Below the pieces are notes generated by a model, which saw only the letters and a program-made list of their open reading frames with translations, was not told the origin of the DNA and did not search any database. From the NCBI RefSeq assembly GCF_024055715.1, contig NZ_JAMXMV010000006.1, positions 1 through 64,000 of the forward strand: 64,000 nucleotides of DNA, written 5' to 3'. The position numbers were made by a program, and so were the translations under genes. The DNA is from Actinoallomurus soli (lineage in GTDB: Bacteria; Actinomycetota; Actinomycetes; Streptosporangiales; Streptosporangiaceae). Below are positions 16,093 to 24,554 of the stretch, one piece after another (position 1 is the stretch's first letter; each line of letters starts with the position of its first letter).

Positions 16093-16620
16093 GTGACCGC
16101 CCATGTCTTCGTCGACGAATCAACGCGCCGGGATCGGTACCTCCTGTGTGCGGCAACCGTGGAGGCCGCGAATTTGGATGAGGTGCGCCGGTTGCTGCGC
16201 GGCCTGTGCCTCCCCGGCCAGCGACGCTGGCATTTCAAGCACGAATCGCGCCCGCGGCAACGGCAGATCCTTGACGCGATCGTCCGCTCCGATGCCGTGC
16301 GCGGGCTCATCTACGAGGGCTACGGCAAGGAACTACCGGTCAGACGGGAGTGCCTCGCTGCGCTCGTGTTCGCTGACCGTCGAGCCCGGCGATTGGTCAT
16401 CGAGAGCCGAGAGACCATGGATCACTTCGACCGAAGCTGCATCGCGCAGACGCTTCGGAAAAGCTCGGAGAGCCTCAGCTACGCTCACCTTCGTCCGCAC
16501 GAAGAGCCCGCGTTGTGGCTTCCAGATGCTCTCGCTTGGACTTACGGTGCAGGCGGTGACTGGAGACGGCGAGTCCAGCCGATCATCGAACTGACGAGAA
16601 ACGTTGGCGTAATCGCCTAA
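16093..16620 (+). CDS. DUF3800-like protein, unrecognised function
   Basis: The 175-residue protein opens with VFVDESTRRDRYLLCAATVE, the DES strand typical of DUF3800 proteins (RNase H-like fold found in phage-defence and mobile contexts). Conserved acidic residues recur in LVIESRETMD and in LWLPDALAW near the end. The codons are more AT-rich than in neighbours, and the gene is flanked by an AT-rich promoter region, so it is likely acquired. No ribosome site precedes GTG 16093, so the transcript may be leaderless. A possible terminator follows at 16630-16661. Confidence 0.65.
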   Translation: MTAHVFVDESTRRDRYLLCAATVEAANLDEVRRLLRGLCLPGQRRWHFKHESRPRQRQILDAIVRSDAVRGLIYEGYGKELPVRRECLAALVFADRRARRLVIESRETMDHFDRSCIAQTLRKSSESLSYAHLRPHEEPALWLPDALAWTYGAGGDWRRRVQPIIELTRNVGVIA

Positions 16621-16629
16621 AACGCGAAA

Positions 16630-16661
16630 CCCGACTGCTGACCGTCCGGACAGGAGTCGGG
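16630..16661 (+). terminator. Hairpin after DUF3800-like gene
   Basis: CCCGACT (16630-16636) pairs with AGTCGGG (16655-16661) around an 18-base loop, itself partly paired (GTCC/GGAC). Confidence 0.5.
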
Positions 16662-16754
16662 CTCACTTCCTCCAGCTAGTGCCAGAGGCTGGGACCATTG
16701 TGCAACACGGGCGCTGTGTAATCAAGCGAATACGGACGTCGTACGGCTCCTGAC

Positions 16755-17690
16755 TCAGCGGGGGACGTACGCGGTGGGGATGTGCCAGCCCGGGGGTGGG
16801 GTGTACGGGCGGCGGGTCGAACGCCACAGGCCCATCAGCCAGGCGACGCCGATCACGGAGATGACGGCGAGGCCCGCCCAGGACAGGACCGTGAACAGGT
16901 GCACCTGCTCCTCGGTGGGCCTCGGCATCCAGCCCATCTCGATGAGGCGGTACTGCGCGGGCGTCCCGGTGAGCAGCAGGGTGATGACCAGGGCGATCGA
17001 GTGCATCGAGTCCCACAGGGCGTGCAGGAGCGAGACGCCGACGTAGGCGAGGAGCAGCCGGTAGGTGACCAGGAAGTGGTGCCGGGTGCTGGCCCGGAAC
17101 AGCACCCCGCCGAGGATCGCCGTCCACAGGCCGTGGCCCACGGGGGCGAGCAGGCCGCGGAGGAGTTCGGTCTGCACCACCTGCATCAATGACAGGCCGT
17201 TCTCGGTGAACAGCGCGGTGAAGGCGTAGCCGGCCGACTCGAAGGCGGCGAAGCCGAACCCGACGGCCGCGCCGAGGATCATCCCGTCGCGCACCGTCTT
17301 GGAGGCCAGGTGCCGGGTGAGGAACGCCAGCGCGCCCAGCTTGACGGCCTCTTCGATCAGGCCGACGCCGATGAACAGCCAGGGTGACGGGTGCAGCAGG
17401 TACGTCTCCAGCAGCGAGGCGGCCAGCACGCCGAGCACGCCACCGGTGAGGAAGGTGCTGAACACCAGCGTCGGCGTCAACTCGCCCGTGTCACGGCGTT
17501 CGAACGCCCAGACGACGAACGTCACCGGCACCAGGAAACTCCCCAGCAGCACCAGGGTCGGGATCAGATTGGGGTTCTGGGTGAGCAGGATGACGAGAAC
17601 GGTCAGCACCCACAGCACCAGTCCGGTGACGAAGACGCGCAACCACGGCCGCGCGGCCCGTCGCGGAGCCTGAAAGGTGGGTGTGCCCAT
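16755..17690 (-). CDS. PrsW family intramembrane metalloprotease
   Basis: The 311-residue polytopic membrane protein has eight or so hydrophobic helices. PrsW motifs are clear: GLIEEAVKLGAL (EExxK, about residue 110), FGFAAFESAGYA (FxxxE) and the histidines in LAPVGHGLWT and VSLLHALWD. PrsW proteases cut membrane anti-sigma factors in Bacillus; the target here is unknown and no anti-sigma gene is adjacent. ATG at 17690. The C-terminus is Pro-rich and cytoplasmic or external. The gene is transcribed alone. Confidence 0.93.
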   Translation of the reverse strand: MGTPTFQAPRRAARPWLRVFVTGLVLWVLTVLVILLTQNPNLIPTLVLLGSFLVPVTFVVWAFERRDTGELTPTLVFSTFLTGGVLGVLAASLLETYLLHPSPWLFIGVGLIEEAVKLGALAFLTRHLASKTVRDGMILGAAVGFGFAAFESAGYAFTALFTENGLSLMQVVQTELLRGLLAPVGHGLWTAILGGVLFRASTRHHFLVTYRLLLAYVGVSLLHALWDSMHSIALVITLLLTGTPAQYRLIEMGWMPRPTEEQVHLFTVLSWAGLAVISVIGVAWLMGLWRSTRRPYTPPPGWHIPTAYVPR

Positions 17691-17779
17691 CGCCCTGCTC
17701 CCGTCGCCTCGACCGTACGAAAGCCCGATCGGTCGGCGTCTACCCGGGCGAACGCGCCGAAAACGCTGCGATCACCGGC

Positions 17780-18577
17780 TCAGGGGCGGGGGGCGACGGC
17801 GTGGGCGTGCCAGCGGCCGTCCTGGCGCTCGATCTTCAGGGGCAGGCCGAAGCACTCCGACAGCAGCTCCTCGGTGAAGACCTCGTCGACCTTCCCCGTC
17901 GCGACGACCGAGCCACGGCGCAGCAGCAGGGCGTGCGTGAATCCCTCGGGCACCTCCTCCACGTGGTGGGTGACGAGGGCCATCGTGGGCGCGAGACGGT
18001 CGGTGGCCAGGGCCGTGAGGCGGGCCACCAGGTCCTCACGGCCGCCGAGGTCGAGGCCGGCGGCCGGTTCGTCCAGGAGCAGCAGCTCGGGGTCGGGCAT
18101 GAGCGCGCGGGCGATCGAGACCCGCTTGCGCTCACCCTCGGACAGGGTGGAGAACCGGCGGCGGATCAGGTGCGCGCAGCCCAGCGCGTCGAGGAGTTCG
18201 ACCGCACGGGTGACGTCCGTGGAGTCGTACTCCTCCTTCCACCGGCCGATGATGGCGTATGACGCCGTCAGGACGATGTCGATGACCTTCTCGTCGCCCG
18301 GGATCTTGTCGGAGATCGCCGCGCTGGCCAGGCCGATGCGGGGGCGCAGCTCGAAGACGTCGGTCTTGCCGAGCGTCTCGCCCAGCAGCTCGACCTCGCC
18401 CTCGGTGGGGAACAGCATGGCGGCCGCGACCTGCAGCAACGTCGTCTTGCCGGCGCCGTTGGGGCCGACGATGACCCATCGCTCGTCTTCTGCGACCGTC
18501 CAGTCGACGTCGCGCAGGAGCGACGCGCCTTCGCGTCGGACCTCGACGCCCTTGAGTTGTAGTACCTCGCCGGCCAT
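17780..18577 (-). CDS. ABC transporter ATP-binding protein
   Basis: The 265-residue single ATPase domain has Walker A GPNGAGKTT (about residue 38), Q-loop region ASAAISDKIP, signature LSEGERKRVSIARAL, Walker B LLLLDEPAAGLD and the H-loop VTHHVEEVP. This subtype (YlmA-like, signature LSEGE) is common in actinomycetes and often stands without a permease gene, as here. It is divergent from a gene of unknown function starting near 18681, with 103 bases between. ATG at 18577. Confidence 0.92.
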   Translation of the reverse strand: MAGEVLQLKGVEVRREGASLLRDVDWTVAEDERWVIVGPNGAGKTTLLQVAAAMLFPTEGEVELLGETLGKTDVFELRPRIGLASAAISDKIPGDEKVIDIVLTASYAIIGRWKEEYDSTDVTRAVELLDALGCAHLIRRRFSTLSEGERKRVSIARALMPDPELLLLDEPAAGLDLGGREDLVARLTALATDRLAPTMALVTHHVEEVPEGFTHALLLRRGSVVATGKVDEVFTEELLSECFGLPLKIERQDGRWHAHAVAPRP

Positions 18578-18680
18578 CGCATCCTTCCCCTAGAGCGCGC
18601 AGCGGCCGGCGGGGTGCCGCCGTCGCTGTCCAAGTCTCGGAATGAACCTACGGCATTATGAAACGCTTATGGTGGTCGGC

Positions 18681-19454
18681 ATGCGCCTCACTCACCCATC
18701 CACCGGGCTTGTCGCCTGGGGCAACGCCTGGCTGACCGGCCATGTGGGGCTCGACGAGGCCGCCGATGCCGTCGAGCGCCAGGGCGGCCCGCACGTGGTC
18801 GTCGGCGTCCCCGGCGAGAGCGGGGAGCTTCCGCTGCGGCGGGGTCTCGGCGCCCTCCGGGTCGCGGGGCTCACCGCGCTGCGCCTCGCGCTGCCCGCCC
18901 CGGGCGATCCGCTCGGGCTGACCGGACCGCCCGACTTCAACACGGCGGCCATCGACGCCGGTGAGGCCGTCCTCGCCACGGTGGGCGAGCGACCGCTCGG
19001 CCTGATCCCGGCGGAGGACCGCCGGGGTTCGTCGTACGTCGGCACCCGCTGGGAGGTCCACGAGGTCCGCTACGGCACTCCGGACACTCCGTCGTTGTCG
19101 GAGGCCGACCATCGGCTGACGCTGGCGGTCCGGGACGCCACCGAGGCGCTCCTCACCGTGGACGGCGGGCAGGAATGGCGGCCGGAGATCGCCGAGGCGC
19201 TGGGCGCGCTGCGCGAGTCGCACCGGCACGAGCAGGTGGGCGGCCTCGCCCCCGGGTACCCGGCGCGCGCGCACCGAGTGGCGGCGCTCGCGAGCCGGCT
19301 GGCCATCGTGGTCGATCTGGCACGTTCCACGGAGAGCGTGGGCCTGTCCGCCGCCCACGTCCAGCGCCGCTCCGAGGCGCTCCGTACGCTCGACCACGCG
19401 GTGCGCCGGGCCCGGGTGGCCGCCTGCAACAGCGTTCTCGACCCCGTCCGCTGA
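18681..19454 (+). CDS. Conserved actinobacterial protein of unknown function
   Basis: The 257-residue soluble protein begins MRLTHPSTGLVAWGNAWLTG. It has a PGDP-rich central region, a compact alpha/beta segment (VVVGVPGESGELPLRRGLGA) and a helical C-terminal third. I recognise no domain, but codon use and GC at third positions match the neighbours, so it is a real gene. ATG at 18681 has GGTGG 8 bases upstream; ATG at 18669 adds four codons. A strong terminator follows. Confidence 0.8.
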   Translation: MRLTHPSTGLVAWGNAWLTGHVGLDEAADAVERQGGPHVVVGVPGESGELPLRRGLGALRVAGLTALRLALPAPGDPLGLTGPPDFNTAAIDAGEAVLATVGERPLGLIPAEDRRGSSYVGTRWEVHEVRYGTPDTPSLSEADHRLTLAVRDATEALLTVDGGQEWRPEIAEALGALRESHRHEQVGGLAPGYPARAHRVAALASRLAIVVDLARSTESVGLSAAHVQRRSEALRTLDHAVRRARVAACNSVLDPVR

Positions 19455-19494
19455 TTCCCCGGGAACGCGGAATCGCGAGACCCCGTACGCGAAA

Positions 19495-19529
19495 CGCCCC
19501 GGAGACCGCTGCTCGCGGTCACCGGGGCG
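19495..19529. terminator. Bidirectional terminator
   Basis: CGCCCCGG and GACCGC on the left pair with GCGGTC and CCGGGGCG on the right around TGCTC, 14 pairs with one bulged A on each arm. It separates the plus-strand gene ending at 19454 from the minus-strand RDD gene ending at 19544. Confidence 0.8.
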
Positions 19530-19543
19530 CCGTGTCGAAGACG

Positions 19544-20329
19544 TCAGGCCTGAACGACGATGGTCGAGCACACCTTGTCGGCGAACGTCTGGCTCTTGTC
19601 GTCCCAGAGCGGCCAGAGGTAGCCGATGTAGCAGGCGGCACCGTCCAGGAAGTGGGCGAGACGGCGCACGAACGCCATGCCGAACCCGATCGGCTGCCCG
19701 GTGGTCTCGCCGATGAGTTTGATTCCGAGGGCCTTCTTGCCGGGCGTCTGACCGGTGGTCCCCTCCTGGTGGCACAGCCACAGGCCGGCGCCGAAGCCGA
19801 CGAGCAGCCCGAGGAGGATGAGGATGGCGCCACCGCTCCCGCCGATCGCTCCCCCGATGGCGTAGAGCAGGCCGTACGGCACACCGACGATCAGCCCGTC
19901 GACGAGCGTGGCGCCGACCCGCGAGATCCAGCTGGCGTACTGGCCCTGGTTGTACCCGGCGCCGTAGCCCTGCTGCCCGTACCCCTGACCGTACGCCGCG
20001 GGCTGCTGGCCGTACCCCTGGCCGTAGTCCTGCTGGCCGTATCCGGGCTGCTGACCGTACCCCTGCTGCTGGCCGTAGTCCTGCCCGTACCCGGGCTGCT
20101 GGCCATAGCCCGGCTGCTGCTGGCCATATCCGGGCTGCTGGCCGTAACCCGGCTGCTGCTGACCGTAGCCCGGCTGCTGCTGCCCGTATCCGGGCTGCTG
20201 GCCGTAACCCGGCTGCTGCCCGTACCCGGGCTGCTGGCCATAGCCCGGCTGCTGCTGACCGTAACCCGGCTGCTGACCGTACCCGGGTTGCTGCTGACCC
20301 TGGCCGTACGGGTCGTAGGGGGTGCTCAC
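19544..20329 (-). CDS. RDD family membrane protein with Gly-Tyr-Gln-rich N-terminal tail
   Basis: The 261-residue protein has about 125 N-terminal residues consisting almost wholly of GYGQQP repeats, a prion-like low-complexity tail. The RDD domain follows ([20 protein letters not shown], then a Gly-rich helix, [14 protein letters not shown] and a last helix before [11 protein letters not shown]). RDD proteins are small membrane proteins of unclear transport role. The repeats at DNA level (19975-20310) are irregular 15-18 base units. Upstream on the same strand, 72 bases away, is a DUF2752 gene, likely in the same operon. Confidence 0.92.
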   Translation of the reverse strand: MSTPYDPYGQGQQQPGYGQQPGYGQQQPGYGQQPGYGQQPGYGQQPGYGQQQPGYGQQQPGYGQQPGYGQQQPGYGQQPGYGQDYGQQQGYGQQPGYGQQDYGQGYGQQPAAYGQGYGQQGYGAGYNQGQYASWISRVGATLVDGLIVGVPYGLLYAIGGAIGGSGGAILILLGLLVGFGAGLWLCHQEGTTGQTPGKKALGIKLIGETTGQPIGFGMAFVRRLAHFLDGAACYIGYLWPLWDDKSQTFADKVCSTIVVQA

Positions 20330-20401
20330 GCTCTTACTCCTTCATCGAATGACGCCCGTCTGCCAAGTCGGGCTCGCTGTCGCCGTGACGAGATAGGGAA
20401 T

Positions 20402-20851
20402 TCACCACTGCAGGAGCCCGAACCGGGCAAGCTGCCATAGCCAGGACAGGACAACCACGACGCCGAGCAGCGCGGTTCGGGCGCGCGGCTCGATCGCCCA
20501 CCACCGGCGCCCGATCCCCAGGGGCGCCACGGCCAGACCGAGCGCTCCCGCGAGAGCGAAGGGGTTCGCGAGGATGGCTCTGACCGGGTGGGCGGCTCCC
20601 AGCTCCATGAAGACGGTGGTACCGCCGCAGAGAGGGCAGGGAACCCCGGTGAATCGCCGAAGCGGACACAGTATGCCGGGATCGTGGGCACGGTGCACGA
20701 GCGCCGCGAGTACGGCCGCGACGGCCATGCTCCCCGTGCGGATCGCCACACCCCGTACCCCGTCCCCTGCGGCGGCGGTGAAGGAGGCGAGAAGCCGCGC
20801 CGGCGCGGTCGGCGCACCAGGGGTGACCCTCGTCCCCCGTGCGACGTCCAA
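20402..20851 (-). CDS. DUF2752 membrane protein, copy 1
   Basis: The 149-residue protein carries the DUF2752 signature CPLRRFTGVPCPLCGGTT at about residues 82-100, with three cysteines in a CP-LC arrangement, framed by hydrophobic helices. The function is unknown. The start is TTG at 20851, chosen because GGAGGGCGGAG lies just upstream and no ATG or GTG is available near. A second DUF2752 gene lies at 24056-24442, also next to a Gly/Tyr/Pro-rich small membrane protein. Confidence 0.85.
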   Translation of the reverse strand: MDVARGTRVTPGAPTAPARLLASFTAAAGDGVRGVAIRTGSMAVAAVLAALVHRAHDPGILCPLRRFTGVPCPLCGGTTVFMELGAAHPVRAILANPFALAGALGLAVAPLGIGRRWWAIEPRARTALLGVVVVLSWLWQLARFGLLQW

Positions 20852-21015
20852 ACTCCGCCCTCCAACCCCGTGCCGTTGTACGCCTGTGCGACCTATATCG
20901 CAGCAAGGCGGGCAACGGTCAAGTCAGAATGCGGCACAGAGCTCAGAACGTGATCGCACGGAGACCTTCCCGTGCGGACCTCACGCCCGGGCGAGCCTCT
21001 GCCCGGGTACGGACC

Positions 21016-21765
21016 TCAGCCCCGGGCGGCGCCCACGACGACCGGAGGGATCGCCTCCGCGCCCTCCGCGATGACGTCCACCACGATCACGGTGATGTTG
21101 TCCGGTCCGCCGGCCTGGTTGGCCAGGTCGATGAGCGTGCCGACGACCGCTTCGGGCTCCGGCCGGCTCGTCAGGACCTGGTGCAGCGTCTCGGCGCCGA
21201 CCGGGCCGCTCAGGCCGTCGGAGCACAGCAGGTAGCGGTCGCCCGGCAGGGCCTCGCGCAGAGACATGTCCGGCTTGCGGTCCGGCTTGCCGTCGAGGAC
21301 CCGGACGAGGCGGTTCGCCAGGTGGGGCGCCGCGCCGTCCTCGCCGGTGAGCATCTTCTCCAGCGTGTGGTCCTCGGTGATCTGGTAGAGGATGCTGTCC
21401 CGCAGCATGTACGCGCGGGAGTCCCCGATGTGCGCGAGGGCGAGCTGGGTGCCGGACCACAGCATGGCCGTGCAGGTGGTGCCCATGGACTGCAGCACGG
21501 GCTCCTGCTCGACCCGCTGTGCGATCGCCTGGTTGGCGGCCAGCACGGCACGTTCGAGAGTCTCCACGAGCGCGGGCTGCGGGACCTCGGCGTCGGTCGG
21601 CGCGAGGGTCTGGACGGCGAGGGAGCTTGCGATCTCCCCGCCGACGTGACCCCCCATTCCGTCGGCGACAGCGAGCAGCCATGGGCCCGCATACGCCGAG
21701 TCTTCGTTGTTCTCGCGGGTACGGCCGACGTCCGACCCCGCGGCGTAGCGAATGGCGACTCTCAT
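21016..21765 (-). CDS. PP2C-type serine/threonine phosphatase
   Basis: The 249-residue protein has all PP2C metal motifs: GRTRENNEDS, VADGMGGHVGGE, HIGDSRAYML, LLCSDGL and the closing AGGPDNITVIVVD. It is a stand-alone catalytic domain with no membrane segment, similar to PstP without its anchor. It removes phosphate from Ser/Thr kinase targets; no kinase gene is adjacent. ATG at 21765 (MRVAIRYAAGSDVG) is preferred because the catalytic domain begins there, though a GTG at 21801 is possible. Confidence 0.93.
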   Translation of the reverse strand: MRVAIRYAAGSDVGRTRENNEDSAYAGPWLLAVADGMGGHVGGEIASSLAVQTLAPTDAEVPQPALVETLERAVLAANQAIAQRVEQEPVLQSMGTTCTAMLWSGTQLALAHIGDSRAYMLRDSILYQITEDHTLEKMLTGEDGAAPHLANRLVRVLDGKPDRKPDMSLREALPGDRYLLCSDGLSGPVGAETLHQVLTSRPEPEAVVGTLIDLANQAGGPDNITVIVVDVIAEGAEAIPPVVVGAARG

Positions 21766-21880
21766 GTGAATTCCGATGACGTCCTCGGCGATGCGGTTCA
21801 CTCAGCCGACTACTGAGGTTCATCAAGATATTCGACCGGCGCGCCTTACGCCTCCTGGATCTCACGCGAATGCTCGCGAG

Positions 21881-22507
21881 TCACCGATCGGCGAGGCCGT
21901 GACGGACGGCGTACAGGGCCGCCTGGGTGCGATCCTGCAGCCCTAGCTTAAGCAGGATGTTCGAAACGTGCGTCTTGACCGTCTTCTCGGAAACAACGAG
22001 CGCCCGGGCGATCTCCCGGTTGGACCGGCCCCGGGCGATCTGGACGAGGACCTCGCGTTCGCGCTCGGTGAGCGCGCCGGCGCTCGGGTCCGCCCGCTCG
22101 GGGGCCAGCATCGCCTCGGTCGCCTCCGGCGCGAAGAGCATGTGCCCGTCGTGGACCGCGCGGATCGCCTGCACCAGGGCGTGCGGGTCGACGTCCTTGT
22201 AGAGGTACCCGGAGGCGCCGGCGCGGACCGCCGGCAGGACGTGCTCCCGCTCGCCGACGCTGGTGAGCACGATGACGCGGGACTCGATGCCGCGCGCCCG
22301 GAGCTCGCGCAGCGCGGTCGTCCCGTCGACGCCGGGCATCTTCAGGTCGAGGAGGAGGACGTCGGGCCGCAGCGCCTCCGCGCGCGCGACCGCCTCGGCC
22401 CCGTCGGCCGCCTCGCCGACGACCTCGATGTCCTCCTGGACGCCGAGGAACGTGCGCAGGCCCTGGCGCACGACCGGATGGTCGTCGGCGATCAGCACGC
22501 GGATCAC
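21881..22507 (-). CDS. NarL/LuxR family response regulator
   Basis: The 208-residue protein has a receiver domain with the acidic pair IADDH, phosphoacceptor Asp in LLLDLKMPG (about residue 53), Thr in VLTSVG and Lys in YLYKD. The C-terminal LuxR-type HTH (LTEREREVLVQIARGRSNRE, then EKTVKTHVSNIL) binds DNA. GTG at 22507 overlaps the histidine kinase stop codon as GTGA, so the two are translated together and form a cognate pair. Confidence 0.95.
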   Translation of the reverse strand: MIRVLIADDHPVVRQGLRTFLGVQEDIEVVGEAADGAEAVARAEALRPDVLLLDLKMPGVDGTTALRELRARGIESRVIVLTSVGEREHVLPAVRAGASGYLYKDVDPHALVQAIRAVHDGHMLFAPEATEAMLAPERADPSAGALTEREREVLVQIARGRSNREIARALVVSEKTVKTHVSNILLKLGLQDRTQAALYAVRHGLADR

Positions 22508-23610
22508 GCGGGCACCTCCAGGCGTACGACCGTGCCGGCGGGGGACGAGTCGACGGTCAGGCACCCGCCGATCGACTCGGCGCGTTCGCGCATGGACGCC
22601 AGCCCGAGACCATCGCGCGCGCCGGCCCCGGTGTCGAAGCCGGTCCCGTCGTCGCGGACCTCCAGCACTCCGGCCGTGAGCCGCACCGTCACCTCCGAAG
22701 GGTCACCGTGGCGCAGGGCGTTGTAGAGGGCCTCCTGGGCGACGCGGTACGCCACCTCCTCGGCCTCGGGCGGCAGCGCGACGTCCTCGCCCTCGAAGCG
22801 CACGCGCGGCCGGCGGCCGCGTCCCGAGCCCCAGGCGCGGTCCAGGACCCGCACGTGCTTACGCAGCGACGCCGCCAGGCCGTCGCCCTCCAGTTCGGCG
22901 GGCCGCAGCTCGAAGATGACCTCACGCAGCTCCGCGAGGGCCTCCTTGGCGAGCGTCTGGACCCGTTCGAGCTCGACACGCGGGTCCGCCGCCGACAGGG
23001 CCGCAGCGGCGGTCAGGCGAAGGGAGAAGAGCTTCTGCGCCACCGCGTCGTGCAACTCGCGCGCCAGCCGGGCGCGCTCCTCGATCACCGTGAGCTCGCG
23101 GTTGCGCTCGTACAGCCGTGCGTTGGTCATCGCGATCGCGGCGTGCGCCGCGAAGAGGGTGAGCAGCTCCTCGTCGGCGGCGGTGAAGCCACCCGGCGTG
23201 CGCCGGTTGGCGAGGAAGATGATGCCGAGGGTCTCGGTTCCGTCCTTGATCGGGACACCGAGGAAGTCCTTGAGGACCGGGTGCGCGGCCGGCCAGCCCT
23301 CGAACGCCGGGGCCCTGCGCACGTCCGGCAGCCGCTGCGCGCGGTCGTCGCGGAGCATCAGCGCGAGCAGCCCGTGCTGCCGGGGCAGCGGCCCGATCCG
23401 CTCCCACTGCTCGTCCGAGACGCCCTCGACGACGAACTCGGCGAACGACCCCTCGTCGTCGGGCACGCCGAGCGCGGCGTAGCGGGCGTCGAGGAGCTGG
23501 GCCGCGGCGCGGACGATCACCTGCAGGACCTCGTGCACGGACAGGTGCCGCGTGACCGCGAGCACCGCCGTGCTGACGGCGTGCAGCGTGGCGTCCCGAT
23601 CGGTGTCCAC
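22504..23610 (-). CDS. GAF-domain sensor histidine kinase (NarX/DevS type)
   Basis: The 368-residue cytoplasmic kinase has a GAF domain at about residues 20-165 (LLDARYAALGV through FLGVPIKDGTETLGIIFLAN), the HisKA_3 phosphoacceptor His in ARLARELHDAVAQKL at about 190, and a HATPase domain with EALYNALRHG, VRDDGTGFD and GLGLASMRERA. DevS-like GAF kinases sense redox or gas via haem, but no haem ligand can be assigned here. GTG at 23610. It forms an operon with the overlapping response regulator. Confidence 0.95.
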   Translation of the reverse strand: MDTDRDATLHAVSTAVLAVTRHLSVHEVLQVIVRAAAQLLDARYAALGVPDDEGSFAEFVVEGVSDEQWERIGPLPRQHGLLALMLRDDRAQRLPDVRRAPAFEGWPAAHPVLKDFLGVPIKDGTETLGIIFLANRRTPGGFTAADEELLTLFAAHAAIAMTNARLYERNRELTVIEERARLARELHDAVAQKLFSLRLTAAAALSAADPRVELERVQTLAKEALAELREVIFELRPAELEGDGLAASLRKHVRVLDRAWGSGRGRRPRVRFEGEDVALPPEAEEVAYRVAQEALYNALRHGDPSEVTVRLTAGVLEVRDDGTGFDTGAGARDGLGLASMRERAESIGGCLTVDSSPAGTVVRLEVPA

Positions 23611-23686
23611 GGCTCAGACCGTACCGCCGCGAAAAGCTCGCGGGATCCCGCCGTAACGCCGCAGGACCGCGGTCGTACCGCCGCGG

Positions 23687-23713
23687 GGTTCCCGCCCGGG
23701 CCGGGCGGGAACC
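23687..23713. terminator. Hairpin between kinase and DUF4190 gene
   Basis: GGTTCCCGCCC pairs perfectly with GGGCGGGAACC around GGGCC/CC. It lies just downstream of the minus-strand DUF4190 gene and would end that transcript. Confidence 0.7.
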
Positions 23714-23726
23714 GCACGGAAGGACG

Positions 23727-24044
23727 TCAGGTGCCGGTCTGCATCCGGACGATCGTGCCGAGGATTCCGAGGACCAGTGAGACGATGCCGCCGATCCAGG
23801 CGACCTTCGCGATCGTGTCGGGGCGTCCCTGCGCGCGGAACTGATTCTGAGCGACGAAACCGAGCACGATCGCCGCGATAGGGCAGCAGAACCAGCAGAC
23901 GATGCCGACGATCGACAGCACCTGAGGAGTGCTCGACTGCGGCTGTGCCGGCTGTCCATAGCCGCCGCCGTAACCGGGCGGCGGAGGTGGCGCGGACGGC
24001 GGGCCGTCGCCGTAGCCGGGCGGCCCCTGAGGCGGGTATCCCAC
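23727..24044 (-). CDS. DUF4190 small membrane protein with Pro-Gly-Tyr tail
   Basis: The 105-residue protein has an N-terminal 40-residue PGYG-rich disordered tail, then two membrane helices (VLSIVGIVCWFCCPIAAIVL and the WIGGIVSLVLGILGTIV segment) with the DUF4190 layout. The function is unknown. GTG at 24044 follows GGAGG. The upstream DUF2752 gene ends 11 bases before, so the two form an operon. The pairing mirrors RDD plus DUF2752 at 19544-20851. Confidence 0.88.
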   Translation of the reverse strand: MGYPPQGPPGYGDGPPSAPPPPPGYGGGYGQPAQPQSSTPQVLSIVGIVCWFCCPIAAIVLGFVAQNQFRAQGRPDTIAKVAWIGGIVSLVLGILGTIVRMQTGT

Positions 24045-24055
24045 GGTTCCTCCAG

Positions 24056-24442
24056 TCAGATGATGCCGAAGCGGGCCAGCTGCCAGACCTCGGAAACGAT
24101 CAGAGGTGCGACGATAACGACGATCGGGATGATCTGTCGCGTCCTGCGGGACGATCGTTGCCAGAGCGTGCCCAACCGGGAACGTCGCGCGATCGGAACG
24201 ACCACGAACCCGGCGCATACCGCGACCGCCAACGGCGATGCGGCCAAGGCGCCGAGGAGATCGGCATGACCGAGATGGACCGCCGCCGTCGTGAACCCGC
24301 ACAGCGGACAGGGGACGCCGGTGTACTGACGCAGAATGCACAGGGTCGGCGGGCGCGGGATGCGCAGCGCGGCCAAGCCGACGACGACCGCGACGAGGAA
24401 CGCCACCCGCGCGGGCACCCCCCAGGGCCGCCCCATCACCAT
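24056..24442 (-). CDS. DUF2752 membrane protein, copy 2
   Basis: The 128-residue protein shows the signature LCILRQYTGVPCPLCGFTTA between hydrophobic helices, and it ends SEVWQLARFGII, very like the end of copy 1 (LSWLWQLARFGLLQW). ATG at 24442 is a tentative start; ATG at 24436 and GTG at 24457 are alternatives, and none has a clear ribosome site. It shares an operon with the DUF4190 gene. Confidence 0.85.
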   Translation of the reverse strand: MVMGRPWGVPARVAFLVAVVVGLAALRIPRPPTLCILRQYTGVPCPLCGFTTAAVHLGHADLLGALAASPLAVAVCAGFVVVPIARRSRLGTLWQRSSRRTRQIIPIVVIVAPLIVSEVWQLARFGII

Positions 24443-24554
24443 CCGCCCGTATCGCACAGGACAAGTGTGCCCGAAGGACCTACGACCATCCGCCGGGTCG
24501 ACCCAGGTCCCTCGGCCGATGTCGGTCACGCGCCGCCTGCCTAGTGTCGAGGTC

